A stretch of 64,000 nucleotides of DNA, taken from positions 62,001-126,000 of the forward strand of contig SSFA01000012.1 in NCBI GenBank assembly GCA_008015155.1, written 5' to 3'. The stretch is from Thiothrix sp. GTDB lineage: Bacteria; Pseudomonadota; Gammaproteobacteria; Thiotrichales; Thiotrichaceae. The notes below the pieces were generated by a model. It saw nothing but the letters and a program-made list of their open reading frames with translations, was not told the origin of the DNA and searched no databases. The translations under genes and the position numbers were made by a program. Each line of letters begins with the position of its first letter. The first letter of the stretch is position 1. Positions 20,416-30,311 of this stretch are shown piece after piece.

Positions 20416-20568
20416 GTTTGCCGCCGCAAGTGGGAACAGTAATCCCGAATCAATTTGTAGTTTTAGAGTACGCTGAACGCTGCTTTTTTGCGCTGAAATA
20501 TTTTCAATGAATGGCGGATTAGGTTGAAATTATTTCAATTAATTGAGCTGATCCTCACTGTCATTTTC

Positions 20569-23500
20569 CTATTTATCAAGCTGCCGATAAATTCGTTCTG
20601 CCATCCAGTCGAAGGCTGCTGTATGAAATTCTTCATCAGCCATCATCCGAGCAAACAGGGCTTGATTATCATCCATACGCTCAACAATTAGCCCATTCAA
20701 TGCATCTTTCAATAAGCTTTTGAAATCCTCAAAACTATTGACCTTAGCAGCTTGTTGCAAGGTAGTGTCTTCCACTGCCTGCTGTTGAATCTGGTTGAAG
20801 AACAGCTCATCGGCTTGGGTAAAGTCGCCACCGAAACGCTCATTCAGTAAGTCAATCAGGCGCGAAAGGGCAACCCGTTCATCTTTATCGCCCCCCGTTC
20901 CCACATCGGTAGGTGCTTTCAGTGGGTCAGCCTCTTTACCATCATTCAGTTGGATGCGCTGTGCTTCTTGTTTCTCAGCACGGTAGTATTCAAGGTCAAC
21001 CAGATCATCAACCCGCTGGTTATCTGCAAAGGGTCGGCGTGGCAGTTTGGTCAACAGAAAGCGGGCATAGACATACAACATTTCCAAATCTTGATCTTGA
21101 AACGGGATCACTTGTGACAGGAAAGCGTAGGTATTGCGGAAATTGACCAACTGGCTTTTGAATTGCTCTTGTTGAGCCTCCTCCAACTCCCTAAAACGCG
21201 CAACAGCCTTGTCCAGCAGGCTATTCATTGTCGCGTGGTCTTTCGGGTTGATTTTATCTTTGAGCGGGTCAAAGCAGCGGTAAAAACTCAGGGTATCGTC
21301 CACGGTGAATAAACAATATTCCATTACTTGATGCTGCAAATCATAGAGCTTTTGCGCATCCAGCAAATCTTCTGCTTGGGTGACTTCATAAAAGGGTTTG
21401 AATGCCTTGTAGATGTCATCCGTTTTATTCCTGAAATCCAACACAAAGGTATCGGTTTTGCCCGCACAAGTGCGGTTTAGGCGTGACAGGGTTTGGACTG
21501 CCTGAATCCCTGACAGGCGCTTATCCACGTACATGGTGTGCAAATACGGCTGGTCGAAGCCCGTCTGGTATTTCTCTGCCACCAGCAATACCTGATATTC
21601 ATTGCTATCAAATTGCTCTGGTAATTCTTGTTCCTTGATACCTTTGTTCATTTGCACTTCGGTAAAACTGCTATCGGGAATGTCTTTATCATTGACTGTA
21701 CCCGAAAAGGCAACCAAGGTACGCACATCGGTATAGCCCTTTTTCTGGATGTAAGCATCAAAAGCGCGTTTATAGCGTACCGCGTGCAAGCGTGATTCTG
21801 TCACTACCATCGCCTTGGCACGCCCCGCGATTTTAGCACGGACGTGTTGGCGGAAATGTTCAATGATGATTTCGGTTTTTTGCTGGATAACCGTTGGGTG
21901 CAAGGATGCAAAGCGCATTAACGCTTTGGTGGTTGGCGTGCGGATGACTTCTGGGTCATCTTCACTTTTTAATCTAAGCTCATAAAACGTGTCGTAAGTA
22001 GTGTAATTCGCCAACACATCCAGAATGAATTTCTCTTCAATGGCTTGTTTCATGGTGTACTGATGAAACGGTGTTTTGCCATCCTCCCCCAGTTCATCAA
22101 AAATATGCTTGGTCTTATATTTAGGCGTAGCAGTAAAACCGAAAAAGCTAATATTCTCCTGTTTGCCGCGCTTCATCATGGTACGCACGGCTGATTCCAG
22201 CAGGTCAATATCACCTTCCACATCGCCGTATTCATCATAATGTGCTTCTAAATACTGCTTGGCGGCTTCCTGAATACCCTCCTGATTGAGGATACCTTTC
22301 AAATCCATCGCGTTTTCGCCCGTTTGGGAACTGTGCGCCTCGTCCACAATCACCGCAAAACGCTTGCCTTTGGTGCTCCAGTGCAAGGGTTGATAAATCC
22401 CTTTATCACCATCGACGTGTTCAGCCTTTTCTTTGTTGAGCTTGTCGATGGTTTCCACCACAAACGGGAATTTCTGCAAGGTGCAAATAATGATCGGCGT
22501 GTGGCTGGTCAGTGCATCCACCAATTGGCGGGTATCTTCATCGATGCGCTTGATGACTCCTTCCTTGTGTTCAAACTGGTAGATGGTTTTCTGTAACTGC
22601 TGATCCAATACCCGTCGGTCTGTCACTACGATAACTGTATCAAACACTTTTTCATCCACAGCATTATGCAAACTTGCCAATTGATGCGCTAACCATGCGA
22701 TAGAATTAGACTTACCCGAACCTGCGGAATGCTGGATCAGGTAATTACGCCCCGCTCCCACCGCACGGGTATGCGCCACCAATTTACGCACCACATCCAG
22801 TTGATGATAACGCGGGAAAATCAGCGTTTCTTTCTGAATGCGGGTAATCCCTGTCGGGCTATACAGCTTTTTTTCTTCCACTTGTAGGTGCACGAATTTG
22901 CCCAAAATTGACAACAGGCTGTCACGCGCTAACACCTCACGCCACAAATAAGCCGTAGCATACGCATTTTCAACCGGCGGATTGCCTGCCCCGTTTTTAT
23001 ACCCACGATTGAACGGCAGGAAATAGGTCTGTTTTCCCTTCAGTTCGGTGGTCATGTAAACCTGAGTGGTATCCACTGCAAAATGCACCAAAGCCCGCTG
23101 TTTGAAGGTAAACAGCAATTCCTTGGGGTTGCGGCGTTCTTTGTACTGCTTTTTTGCATCCTCCACCGTTTCGCTACCCGACATTTCATTTTTCAGTTCC
23201 AGCGTGGCGATGGGCAAGCCGTTCAGGAACAGCACCATATCCAGTGATTTTTTATCCTGTTCGCTGAAATAAAGCTGGCGGGTAACACTGAGGCGGTTTT
23301 CCGCGTATAGCTCCCACGTATCGGGGTTCAGTTGGTTATTGGGTGCGAAGTAAGCCACCCGAAATGGTTTGCCCAAACACTTATAACCGTGGCGCAGGAC
23401 GTGCAACATCCCCTTATTGGCAAGTTCCTTGTGCAGGCTTTCCAGCAGGTGCTTGCGGCTGTTGTCAGCGTGGATGCGCCGGAATGCCTGCCATTGTTTG

Positions 23501-23658
23501 GGCTGGGTCGCTTCGATAAAACGCAGCACGCTATCAGGCTTGAAGGCATAAGCCTTGTCATAAAGATTATCATCAGGAAGGTAGCCGCCCAACTTCAGCA
23601 AATCCGCTTCGATAGCGGCTTCAAAACGGTCTTCGGTATGGGTTTTTCCGGCGGGCAT
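20569..23658 (-). CDS. hsdR: Type I restriction endonuclease subunit R
   Basis: QHSAGSGKSNSIAWLAHQL Walker A, VDEAHSSQTGE, GFTATP; start moved to the ATG in the TGATG overlap with doc (track start 23682). Confidence 0.95.
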   Translation of the reverse strand: MPAGKTHTEDRFEAAIEADLLKLGGYLPDDNLYDKAYAFKPDSVLRFIEATQPKQWQAFRRIHADNSRKHLLESLHKELANKGMLHVLRHGYKCLGKPFRVAYFAPNNQLNPDTWELYAENRLSVTRQLYFSEQDKKSLDMVLFLNGLPIATLELKNEMSGSETVEDAKKQYKERRNPKELLFTFKQRALVHFAVDTTQVYMTTELKGKQTYFLPFNRGYKNGAGNPPVENAYATAYLWREVLARDSLLSILGKFVHLQVEEKKLYSPTGITRIQKETLIFPRYHQLDVVRKLVAHTRAVGAGRNYLIQHSAGSGKSNSIAWLAHQLASLHNAVDEKVFDTVIVVTDRRVLDQQLQKTIYQFEHKEGVIKRIDEDTRQLVDALTSHTPIIICTLQKFPFVVETIDKLNKEKAEHVDGDKGIYQPLHWSTKGKRFAVIVDEAHSSQTGENAMDLKGILNQEGIQEAAKQYLEAHYDEYGDVEGDIDLLESAVRTMMKRGKQENISFFGFTATPKYKTKHIFDELGEDGKTPFHQYTMKQAIEEKFILDVLANYTTYDTFYELRLKSEDDPEVIRTPTTKALMRFASLHPTVIQQKTEIIIEHFRQHVRAKIAGRAKAMVVTESRLHAVRYKRAFDAYIQKKGYTDVRTLVAFSGTVNDKDIPDSSFTEVQMNKGIKEQELPEQFDSNEYQVLLVAEKYQTGFDQPYLHTMYVDKRLSGIQAVQTLSRLNRTCAGKTDTFVLDFRNKTDDIYKAFKPFYEVTQAEDLLDAQKLYDLQHQVMEYCLFTVDDTLSFYRCFDPLKDKINPKDHATMNSLLDKAVARFRELEEAQQEQFKSQLVNFRNTYAFLSQVIPFQDQDLEMLYVYARFLLTKLPRRPFADNQRVDDLVDLEYYRAEKQEAQRIQLNDGKEADPLKAPTDVGTGGDKDERVALSRLIDLLNERFGGDFTQADELFFNQIQQQAVEDTTLQQAAKVNSFEDFKSLLKDALNGLIVERMDDNQALFARMMADEEFHTAAFDWMAERIYRQLDK

Positions 23659-24107
23659 CAAGCTTCCCCTCGTTGTAAACAATCCAGAATGTCCAGTTTG
23701 AGCGTTTCGCTGTAATCTGCTTCCAGCAAAATAGATTCAATAATACGCTCTAGCAAGTCTTTGCTAATCTTACCGTCAGCCAACCAAACCGCCATATTTT
23801 CCATTTCCAACACGAACTTTTTGATGCAGTAGTCATAGCCATTTAACGCTAGAAAATACGCTCCCAAAGCAATGCTGGAACGCTTGTTGCCATCATTGAA
23901 GGCATGGAACTTGTTGATGGAAAACACCAAGTGGGTCAATTTTGGGATAATGCCCGGATAGTAGTCATCATTCTGGATATGGTCGAGAACGCTTTCCAGT
24001 GGATTCAGATCACGTATTCCGTGCAAACCACCAGACTGTTTAATAATCCAGTCGTGAACCTCAATAGCATGGGCAAAATCAAAGTAGAAAATGGGCAAGT
24101 CATCCAT
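23658..24107 (-). CDS. Fic/Doc family protein (death-on-curing-like)
   Basis: HAFNDGNKRSS matches the Doc variant of the Fic motif (HxFx[N/D]xNKR). Confidence 0.87.
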   Translation of the reverse strand: MDDLPIFYFDFAHAIEVHDWIIKQSGGLHGIRDLNPLESVLDHIQNDDYYPGIIPKLTHLVFSINKFHAFNDGNKRSSIALGAYFLALNGYDYCIKKFVLEMENMAVWLADGKISKDLLERIIESILLEADYSETLKLDILDCLQRGEA

Positions 24108-24108
24108 T

Positions 24109-25125
24109 TCAACGATCCTTCAGACGCTTGAAGACTGCCAAGGTTTCCGGGTCGCTCAGGCGTTCCTCTAGCGACTTGCTGGTTTCTCCCAGAAACCGCT
24201 CAAAGTCACCTTGAGGAACAGACTGAATATAAGCTTCAAGACGTTGATGTAGTGCATCCCGAAAACATAAGTCACGGCTCGCCATTTTGGTACGAGCATC
24301 CAGCACTAGGGGCTTGAGTAAAGGGTGTGATTCAAAGGTTTTAAATAAAGCAAAAGCCTCCTTTAGCGTCAACTTACGCCCCAAACGTTGAGATTCACGC
24401 TCAAGTTCATAAGCCACCCCCGTTTCATAACTGGCAACCAAGGTCAACACTTCAGAATACATGGTTTCCCGCGTACCATCATGCTTTTTGAGATTTAAAA
24501 TCTGACGGTATTGTGCAGCGTTTTCACGAAAGATGCTTTGGTAAATAAGATTGGTGAAACGCCCATATTTATATTGATTACCTTCGACAAAATTATCCAC
24601 TGCATCGGTGAACTGCTTGCGGTACCCCTCTTCTTGGTAAGCGGCTAGCAGATAGTGTTCATCACGTTGGTTGATATAGGTCGTTTTTCCACCCACTCGC
24701 TCAGCCAACACATCCAATACAATGTCCAACAATCGACTGCGAACAGCTTTCGCTCTTTCGCTTTCGGTCAATAACATGGCTAGGTTTAGTACAGAACGAA
24801 AACTAAACACACCCAATGCTGGGGCTTTGTTACCTTCATTAATGAAGGAGACATCACATAACACCTTGAATTCTTTAAGTTCTTTTCCTTTTAAGAGTTT
24901 ATAACCATTGCTTTTCAGCTCTTCACCATGTGCCACAAGATAGCGTTCTACCGTTGTATCGCTGATGCCAAACAACTCCATCACTTGTAATTTAGTGAAA
25001 ACATATTCACCTTTAAACTCTATACCTCCCAATCCAAGATGTTCTTCAGCCTTGGTTAGGGCATAGTGATTGTTCAAGATATTTTGCCGTTCAACCACTG
25101 AGTTGGTTAAGTCTTTAGCCATCAC
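24109..25125 (-). CDS. Uncharacterised DNA-binding-type protein of the R-M operon
   Basis: 338 aa; HTH-like VFTKLQVMELFGISDTTVERYLVAHG near N-terminus; between hsdS and doc. Confidence 0.6.
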   Translation of the reverse strand: MMAKDLTNSVVERQNILNNHYALTKAEEHLGLGGIEFKGEYVFTKLQVMELFGISDTTVERYLVAHGEELKSNGYKLLKGKELKEFKVLCDVSFINEGNKAPALGVFSFRSVLNLAMLLTESERAKAVRSRLLDIVLDVLAERVGGKTTYINQRDEHYLLAAYQEEGYRKQFTDAVDNFVEGNQYKYGRFTNLIYQSIFRENAAQYRQILNLKKHDGTRETMYSEVLTLVASYETGVAYELERESQRLGRKLTLKEAFALFKTFESHPLLKPLVLDARTKMASRDLCFRDALHQRLEAYIQSVPQGDFERFLGETSKSLEERLSDPETLAVFKRLKDR

Positions 25126-26349
25126 TCACACCCCTTTGGTTTCCGTCTGCCGCCACTTCCGCACATCAATCTTACCCGTGACCGCCGCCGTAATCAGCGC
25201 AGTCCGGTACTCCTTGAGCTTATCAATCGTCTGTTGATTCAGCTCCACCATTCGATCAATTCGCGCCGTCTCCTTATCCAAATACTCAACAATTTCCCGC
25301 TGCTCTTCATATGGCGGAAAAGCTATTAAATAATTGCCTAAGTCGCTTTGGGTGATACTGGGTAATGCTGTTTGTGTTGCAAGCCAGTCAAATTGCATGA
25401 CTTTAGCAACGAAATATAGAAACTTTCCGTCTGTGCCTTTTAAAATTACACTGTAAAACATAGTATCTACAGTCCAAAATTTTTCATTTATATATAGTGG
25501 CTTATCAATTGTACCTTTACGCCCAAAAAGTACAGATTCACCATCATATAAATAATCAGTGGCAAATCTGAACACACCACCCGATCCTAATACTGGATAA
25601 CCCTCAGATGCTTCTACATTTTTATAATCTCGTCCATTTTGAATATTAATAGCAAATTTTAAACGCCGAATATCCCAATGCTCCGGCACTTCCTCCAGCC
25701 ACTCAACGCCTGAATCTTTCAGCGTTACAGCGCGGTTCAAGCCTTTGGTGACAGCGTGGGTAATCAGTGCAATCCGTTGCTCGTTGAGCTTGTCGATCAG
25801 GGTTTGTTTCTTAGCAATAAGCTGGTCGATTTGCTGGGTTTTGTGGTCAAGAAATTGGGCAATGGTTTGCTGTTCATTTACCGAAGGAAAAGCCAGTAAC
25901 ATATTTGCCATATATTCCCAGCTTACCCTTGGCATTTTTGCACCGTAGGTAGAACTATCAACAGTGGCGATGAAATCTTTGTTTAAATATTGATAAATCC
26001 CAAAGACCCCAAGAATATCCCCCATTGGTCGCAAAACGTGAAAATCTCCGACAGCTTCCCCATGAAATTTAGTCAGATGCACTTTAGCAAGATAGGGGCG
26101 CAATTTACCAAAAAGTATATCGCCTTGTTTGAAAGCAACACCCTCACCTTGAAACTCGCTGTCTGTTTCAATAAATCTACCAGACCAACCCTCAATATTT
26201 TCCAAGCCAACTGGATTATCTTTTTGTTCTGTTTTCTCGGTCAACAGTTGAAATACATATTTAAGACGCTTAATTTGCCAATGATCAGGGATTTTACCGA
26301 GCCATTCAATGCCGGATTCGCGGTAGGCGGGATACGTAGGGTAGTCCAT
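25126..26349 (-). CDS. hsdS: Type I restriction specificity subunit S
   Basis: Two TRD/conserved-repeat units, e.g. SGIEWLGKIPDHWQIKRLKYVF and SGVEWLEEVPEHWDIRRLKFAI. Confidence 0.95.
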   Translation of the reverse strand: MDYPTYPAYRESGIEWLGKIPDHWQIKRLKYVFQLLTEKTEQKDNPVGLENIEGWSGRFIETDSEFQGEGVAFKQGDILFGKLRPYLAKVHLTKFHGEAVGDFHVLRPMGDILGVFGIYQYLNKDFIATVDSSTYGAKMPRVSWEYMANMLLAFPSVNEQQTIAQFLDHKTQQIDQLIAKKQTLIDKLNEQRIALITHAVTKGLNRAVTLKDSGVEWLEEVPEHWDIRRLKFAINIQNGRDYKNVEASEGYPVLGSGGVFRFATDYLYDGESVLFGRKGTIDKPLYINEKFWTVDTMFYSVILKGTDGKFLYFVAKVMQFDWLATQTALPSITQSDLGNYLIAFPPYEEQREIVEYLDKETARIDRMVELNQQTIDKLKEYRTALITAAVTGKIDVRKWRQTETKGV

Positions 26350-27431
26350 CAGAGCTTTCCCCCTATGCTTGCCGCATAAGGCGAGTGCACCTCTGCCAGC
26401 GCGTTTTCAATTAAGGCACGGTCACGCTCTAGCTCGATGCGGAGTTCTTCTTCAGTGGGCAGATAGAGGCTATATTTACTGGCGAACAAATGCGGGTTTT
26501 CCCTCAATTGCGAGTATTTAGCAACCGCATGGTTACGCTCAGAACACAACAGCAAGCCCAGTGTCGGGTTATCGCCATCACCCCGATATTGCTCCTCAAA
26601 CACCCGCACATACATATCCATCTGCCCCACATCCTGATGGGGGAGCTTGCCTACTTTGAGATTAATCAACACAAAACACTTCAGCAAGTAATTGTAAAAC
26701 ACTAGGTCGACAAAAAAGTCTTCGCCTTCCACCCGCAAGTGTTTTTGCCGCGCAACAAAGGCAAAACCCTTGCCCAACTCCATAAGGAAGGCTTGTAACT
26801 GGTCAATCAAGCCTTGTTCCATATCCTTTTCATACAAATGCGCCCCCGCTGTTGCCCCCAGAAACTCCAACACATAAGGGTCTCGGATAAAATCACGCGG
26901 ATCAGGTGCGGCTTGTGCAGCAATCAACTGCTGGGCTTCCATTGCGACCCCAGCTTGATGTTCACCACTGGACAGCAAACGCTCATAAAACAAGGTGCTA
27001 ATCTGTCGGTCAAGGGCGCGGGTACTCCAGCCTTGGGTAATCGCTTCGTTGGCGTACCAATCACGGGCATGGATATTGTCAACCCGCAACAAATGGCGGT
27101 AATGTGTCCATGTTAATTTGGCACGCACTGAGTGCCAAATTGGGTATTCAAGATAAAAGGCACGCATATAACGCAGATTCCGCGCCTTGAAACCATCACC
27201 AAACTCTTTGCTGAGCTTACCGGAAAGGTATTGCAACGTTTGTTTGCCATATTCCGCCCGTGCAGCACCCTGCTGCTCATGCTCAACAATCAAACGCCCG
27301 ACATGCCAATAACAATGCAACATCCTGTCGTTAATGGTTTGCTGCACTTGCTGGTTAGCCGCTTGCAACAATTGGCGAATAGCTTCGTAGAGTTGCTCAG
27401 GTAAATGAGTCAATGGCTGATTACTCATCAC
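26349..27431 (-). CDS. YhcG/DUF1016-type PDDEXK nuclease
   Basis: N-terminal YWHVGRLIVEHEQ, FGDGFKARNLRYMRAFY; C-terminal FFVDLVFYNYLLKCFVLINLK. Confidence 0.9.
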   Translation of the reverse strand: MMSNQPLTHLPEQLYEAIRQLLQAANQQVQQTINDRMLHCYWHVGRLIVEHEQQGAARAEYGKQTLQYLSGKLSKEFGDGFKARNLRYMRAFYLEYPIWHSVRAKLTWTHYRHLLRVDNIHARDWYANEAITQGWSTRALDRQISTLFYERLLSSGEHQAGVAMEAQQLIAAQAAPDPRDFIRDPYVLEFLGATAGAHLYEKDMEQGLIDQLQAFLMELGKGFAFVARQKHLRVEGEDFFVDLVFYNYLLKCFVLINLKVGKLPHQDVGQMDMYVRVFEEQYRGDGDNPTLGLLLCSERNHAVAKYSQLRENPHLFASKYSLYLPTEEELRIELERDRALIENALAEVHSPYAASIGGKL

Positions 27432-29644
27432 ACCACTCCATCCAGCATCCGCGCAATTTCGGCTTCAAGGTCTTTGACTTCCTGCCCAATCACCGCCAAC
27501 GGGCGCGGGGCTTGGTACTCGTAGAAATGGCGGGTAAACGGGATTTCATAGCCGACCTTGGTCTTTTCAAAATCAATCCACGCATCCGCCCGGTACGGCA
27601 ACACCTCGCGCTTGAGGTAGGCATTACAGTGCTCCTTTACCAGCTCAATCAGTGCCTTTTTGCTGTCCTTGTCGTCATAACCTAGCGGCAAGGGCAATGG
27701 AGCATCTGGCGGCAACGGCACTTGTTCGGTATCGCGCAATTCCGGGTCTGGCTCAAACCCGCCAAGGCTTGCAATACAAGGTTTTGCTTGTGGGTCACGT
27801 TCCCCCAACGCATTCGGCAACAGCAGGGCTTTCAATAATGCTGCATCGGTTTTCACGTCTGCCTTGGCAAACGCAGCTTTCAGTTGCTTGCTGAATTCGG
27901 CACGATCCAACACCAACTGACCATCAGCAAACGCCGCTTTCATCCCCACCAGCACGGACAAAATGTCTGCCTGCCGTGCCTTGCCCGCCTCAATATCCGC
28001 TTGCCGCCCCAACAAATCCACGCGCTTGCCTGACAGGGGCAAACCGATGAAATAACTGCCTCGCATAAAACGCTGGAGACGTTCATCATCCACCCGAAAA
28101 TTCAAGCGTAACGGACGCTCCACCGTCAGTTTCAAATACGCAAAATCCTGATTGCGGAACACTTTGCTGACTTTCACCGCCTTTTCACCCGCCGCCAACA
28201 CACGGGTATCATCATCCTTGCAAGCATTGTAAATGCGGGTGATTTCTGCGATATGGTCGGGTTTGTTACCCTGCCCATTGCCGATTTCATTGCGCTTGTT
28301 GCCCAAGCTCTTTTTCATTTTGACGAAGAACTGGGTAGCGTTAATCAGTTGCACCTTGCCGCGCCGCGCTGGTGCTTTGTTATTACTCAAAATCCACACG
28401 TAAGTGTAAATCCCGGTGTTGTAAAACAACTGGTCGGGTAAGCCTACCACCGCCTCCAGCCAGTCATTTTCAATGATCCAGCGGCGGATATTGCTTTCAC
28501 CGCTACCCGCATCACCCGTAAACAGCGGCGAACCGTTGAACACCACCGCAATCCGCGCCCCATGATCCTTATCCGTCACTGGGCGCATCTTGGAAATCAT
28601 GTGCAGCAAAAACAATAACGCCCCGTCATTAATACGTGGCAAGCCTGCCCCAAACCGCCCATTGAAGCCGCCTTTTTCGTATTCGGCAGTCACATGCTTC
28701 TGCTGATTTTTCCACTCCACCCCAAACGGCGGATTCGCCAGCAGGTAATGGAATTTCTGGTTGGGATGCCCATCACCATCCACAAAATCACTGTCAGGTT
28801 TGGAACGCCCCGTACCTAAGGTATCGCCATACACGATGTTTTGGGTTGGCTCGTTCTTAATCATCAGGTCAGAACCGCAAATGGCGTAAGATTCGGCGTT
28901 GTACTCCTGCCCGAACAATTCGATCTTGGCTTTGCCGTTCAATGCTTTGATGAACTTTTCCGCTTCGGACAACATCCCGCCCGTCCCACACGTCGGGTCA
29001 TATACCGTGATAAGTTTGCCGTCAGCAAACGCAGTGCCTTGGTCGCCACCGCTGGCAAACACCAGATTCACCATCAGGTTGATGACTTCGCGGGGTGTGA
29101 AGTGATCCCCGGCTTCCTCATTCGCCTGCTCGTTGAAACGCCGCACCAAGTCCTCAAAGATGTAGCCCATTTCCAGATTGCTGAGGCGGTCGGGGTGCAA
29201 ATCCATATCGGCAAATGCCTTGACCACCTCGTATAGGCGGTTGGCATCTTCCATCTTGGTAATTTCCTTATCGAACTCGAACTTTTCCAGAATGCGCCGC
29301 GCCGTCAGCGAGAAACTGCTAATGAATTTATTGAGGTTGGTTTCCAACTTGTCCGCATCATCCAACAATTTCTTGAAGCTGAAATCGCTATTATTGTGGA
29401 AGGGAATACCTAGCTTTTTATTGATCGTTTCTTCCACCTTGGCGGGTGGCATGGACTGGTAAACGGGCTTAGCAAGTTCAGCTTTTACCTGTTCCCGCGT
29501 TGCCTCCAACACACAATCCAAACGGCGCAGTACCGTCATGGGGATCATGACCCGCCGGTATTGGGGAGGGCGGTAAGTCCCACGTAGCAATTCAGCAATT
29601 TTCCAGACAAGATCACTGTGGTTATTCAGGGTGTTTTCGGACAT
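27428..29644 (-). CDS. hsdM: Type I restriction N6-adenine DNA methyltransferase subunit M
   Basis: VYDPTCGTGGMLSEA and NPPFG motifs; long C-terminal region. Confidence 0.95.
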   Translation of the reverse strand: MSENTLNNHSDLVWKIAELLRGTYRPPQYRRVMIPMTVLRRLDCVLEATREQVKAELAKPVYQSMPPAKVEETINKKLGIPFHNNSDFSFKKLLDDADKLETNLNKFISSFSLTARRILEKFEFDKEITKMEDANRLYEVVKAFADMDLHPDRLSNLEMGYIFEDLVRRFNEQANEEAGDHFTPREVINLMVNLVFASGGDQGTAFADGKLITVYDPTCGTGGMLSEAEKFIKALNGKAKIELFGQEYNAESYAICGSDLMIKNEPTQNIVYGDTLGTGRSKPDSDFVDGDGHPNQKFHYLLANPPFGVEWKNQQKHVTAEYEKGGFNGRFGAGLPRINDGALLFLLHMISKMRPVTDKDHGARIAVVFNGSPLFTGDAGSGESNIRRWIIENDWLEAVVGLPDQLFYNTGIYTYVWILSNNKAPARRGKVQLINATQFFVKMKKSLGNKRNEIGNGQGNKPDHIAEITRIYNACKDDDTRVLAAGEKAVKVSKVFRNQDFAYLKLTVERPLRLNFRVDDERLQRFMRGSYFIGLPLSGKRVDLLGRQADIEAGKARQADILSVLVGMKAAFADGQLVLDRAEFSKQLKAAFAKADVKTDAALLKALLLPNALGERDPQAKPCIASLGGFEPDPELRDTEQVPLPPDAPLPLPLGYDDKDSKKALIELVKEHCNAYLKREVLPYRADAWIDFEKTKVGYEIPFTRHFYEYQAPRPLAVIGQEVKDLEAEIARMLDGVV

Positions 29645-29753
29645 AGGGTAAAAGTTAAAATGAAAGAGGCTCTTATATACGCGATTGCAAACTAAAATGC
29701 AGTAGCTACAAAATCGGCTTTTACCGTTATGAATAACTTTTTATGGCTTAGAT

Positions 29754-30029
29754 TTATTTAACCATCACCAATAAGCGCCCTGCATATTCGCGCTGTTCAG
29801 GCAGAATCGCCCCATCCTCTGTACCATCTAGGTTAAACCGCTGTCCACTTTGACCGATTTTCAATAAATAACTGCGTTGGTGGGTGTGCCTATACAACAG
29901 CTTTTGTACCACGCGCTTAGAAGCACTGGGCTGCTGAGCAGCAACTAGTTGGAAGATTTGCCGTTCAATACCCAGTGCTAAGGGTTGCTGCTCACGCCAC
30001 ACCACAAAGGCATTCAGCACCGCGTTCAA
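29754..30029 (-). CDS. ProQ/FinO-like RNA-binding domain ORF (TTG start; possibly the 3' half of a split gene)
   Basis: REQQPLALGIERQIF...VQKLLYRHTHQRSYLLKI...RFNLDGTEDG resembles the ProQ/FinO core. Confidence 0.65.
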   Translation of the reverse strand: MNAVLNAFVVWREQQPLALGIERQIFQLVAAQQPSASKRVVQKLLYRHTHQRSYLLKIGQSGQRFNLDGTEDGAILPEQREYAGRLLVMVK

Positions 30030-30282
30030 GCTGTCCAGCCGTATATTCAGAGGGGGCGACTAAAGGCTTTTTAGGGGCAGGTTTGTGCGGTTTAGTCGGC
30101 TTTTTCGTGGGTACTTTAGCCTTAGGCTTAGCTAATGCAGTGGCCTGCACTTGCTCACGTTTGATGATGCGTTTGTTGCCCCGTGAAATGGTCTTAGTTT
30201 CTTGATTGAGTGTAGGGGCTTGTTCTGTAGTGGGAGCAATCTTGGGCTTAATGCTCAGGGTTTTGCGTGGTTGATCGTTCAT
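29992..30282 (-). CDS. Lys/Pro-rich basic ORF overlapping the ProQ-like ORF (possible N-terminal half)
   Basis: Basic low-complexity linker (KPKAKVPTKKPTKPHKPAPKKP); RBS GAAGGA upstream; 38-nt out-of-frame overlap with the ProQ ORF. Confidence 0.6.
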   Translation of the reverse strand: MNDQPRKTLSIKPKIAPTTEQAPTLNQETKTISRGNKRIIKREQVQATALAKPKAKVPTKKPTKPHKPAPKKPLVAPSEYTAGQLERGAECLCGVA

Positions 30283-30311
30283 GCTTAACGGTTTCCTTCA
30301 TACCTTGTGCT
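30253..30311. repeat. 59-nt duplicated leader, copy 1
   Basis: 53/59 identical to 30474-30532; covers RBS, start codon and first codons of the 96-aa ORF. Confidence 0.85.

Noticed and set aside
20055-20453. 132-aa minus ORF over the Rep-operon leader
   Set aside because: Overlaps the better-supported 106-aa gene and runs through the terminator hairpin
22324-29462. Many 60-130-aa + strand ORFs antisense to the R-M operon
   Set aside because: Antisense to long recognised genes; expected from composition and codon bias
29992-30029. RF2-style programmed +1 frameshift in the ProQ-like gene
   Set aside because: CTT is followed by GAA rather than a stop and no upstream Shine-Dalgarno stimulator is present on the coding strand; an indel is more likely
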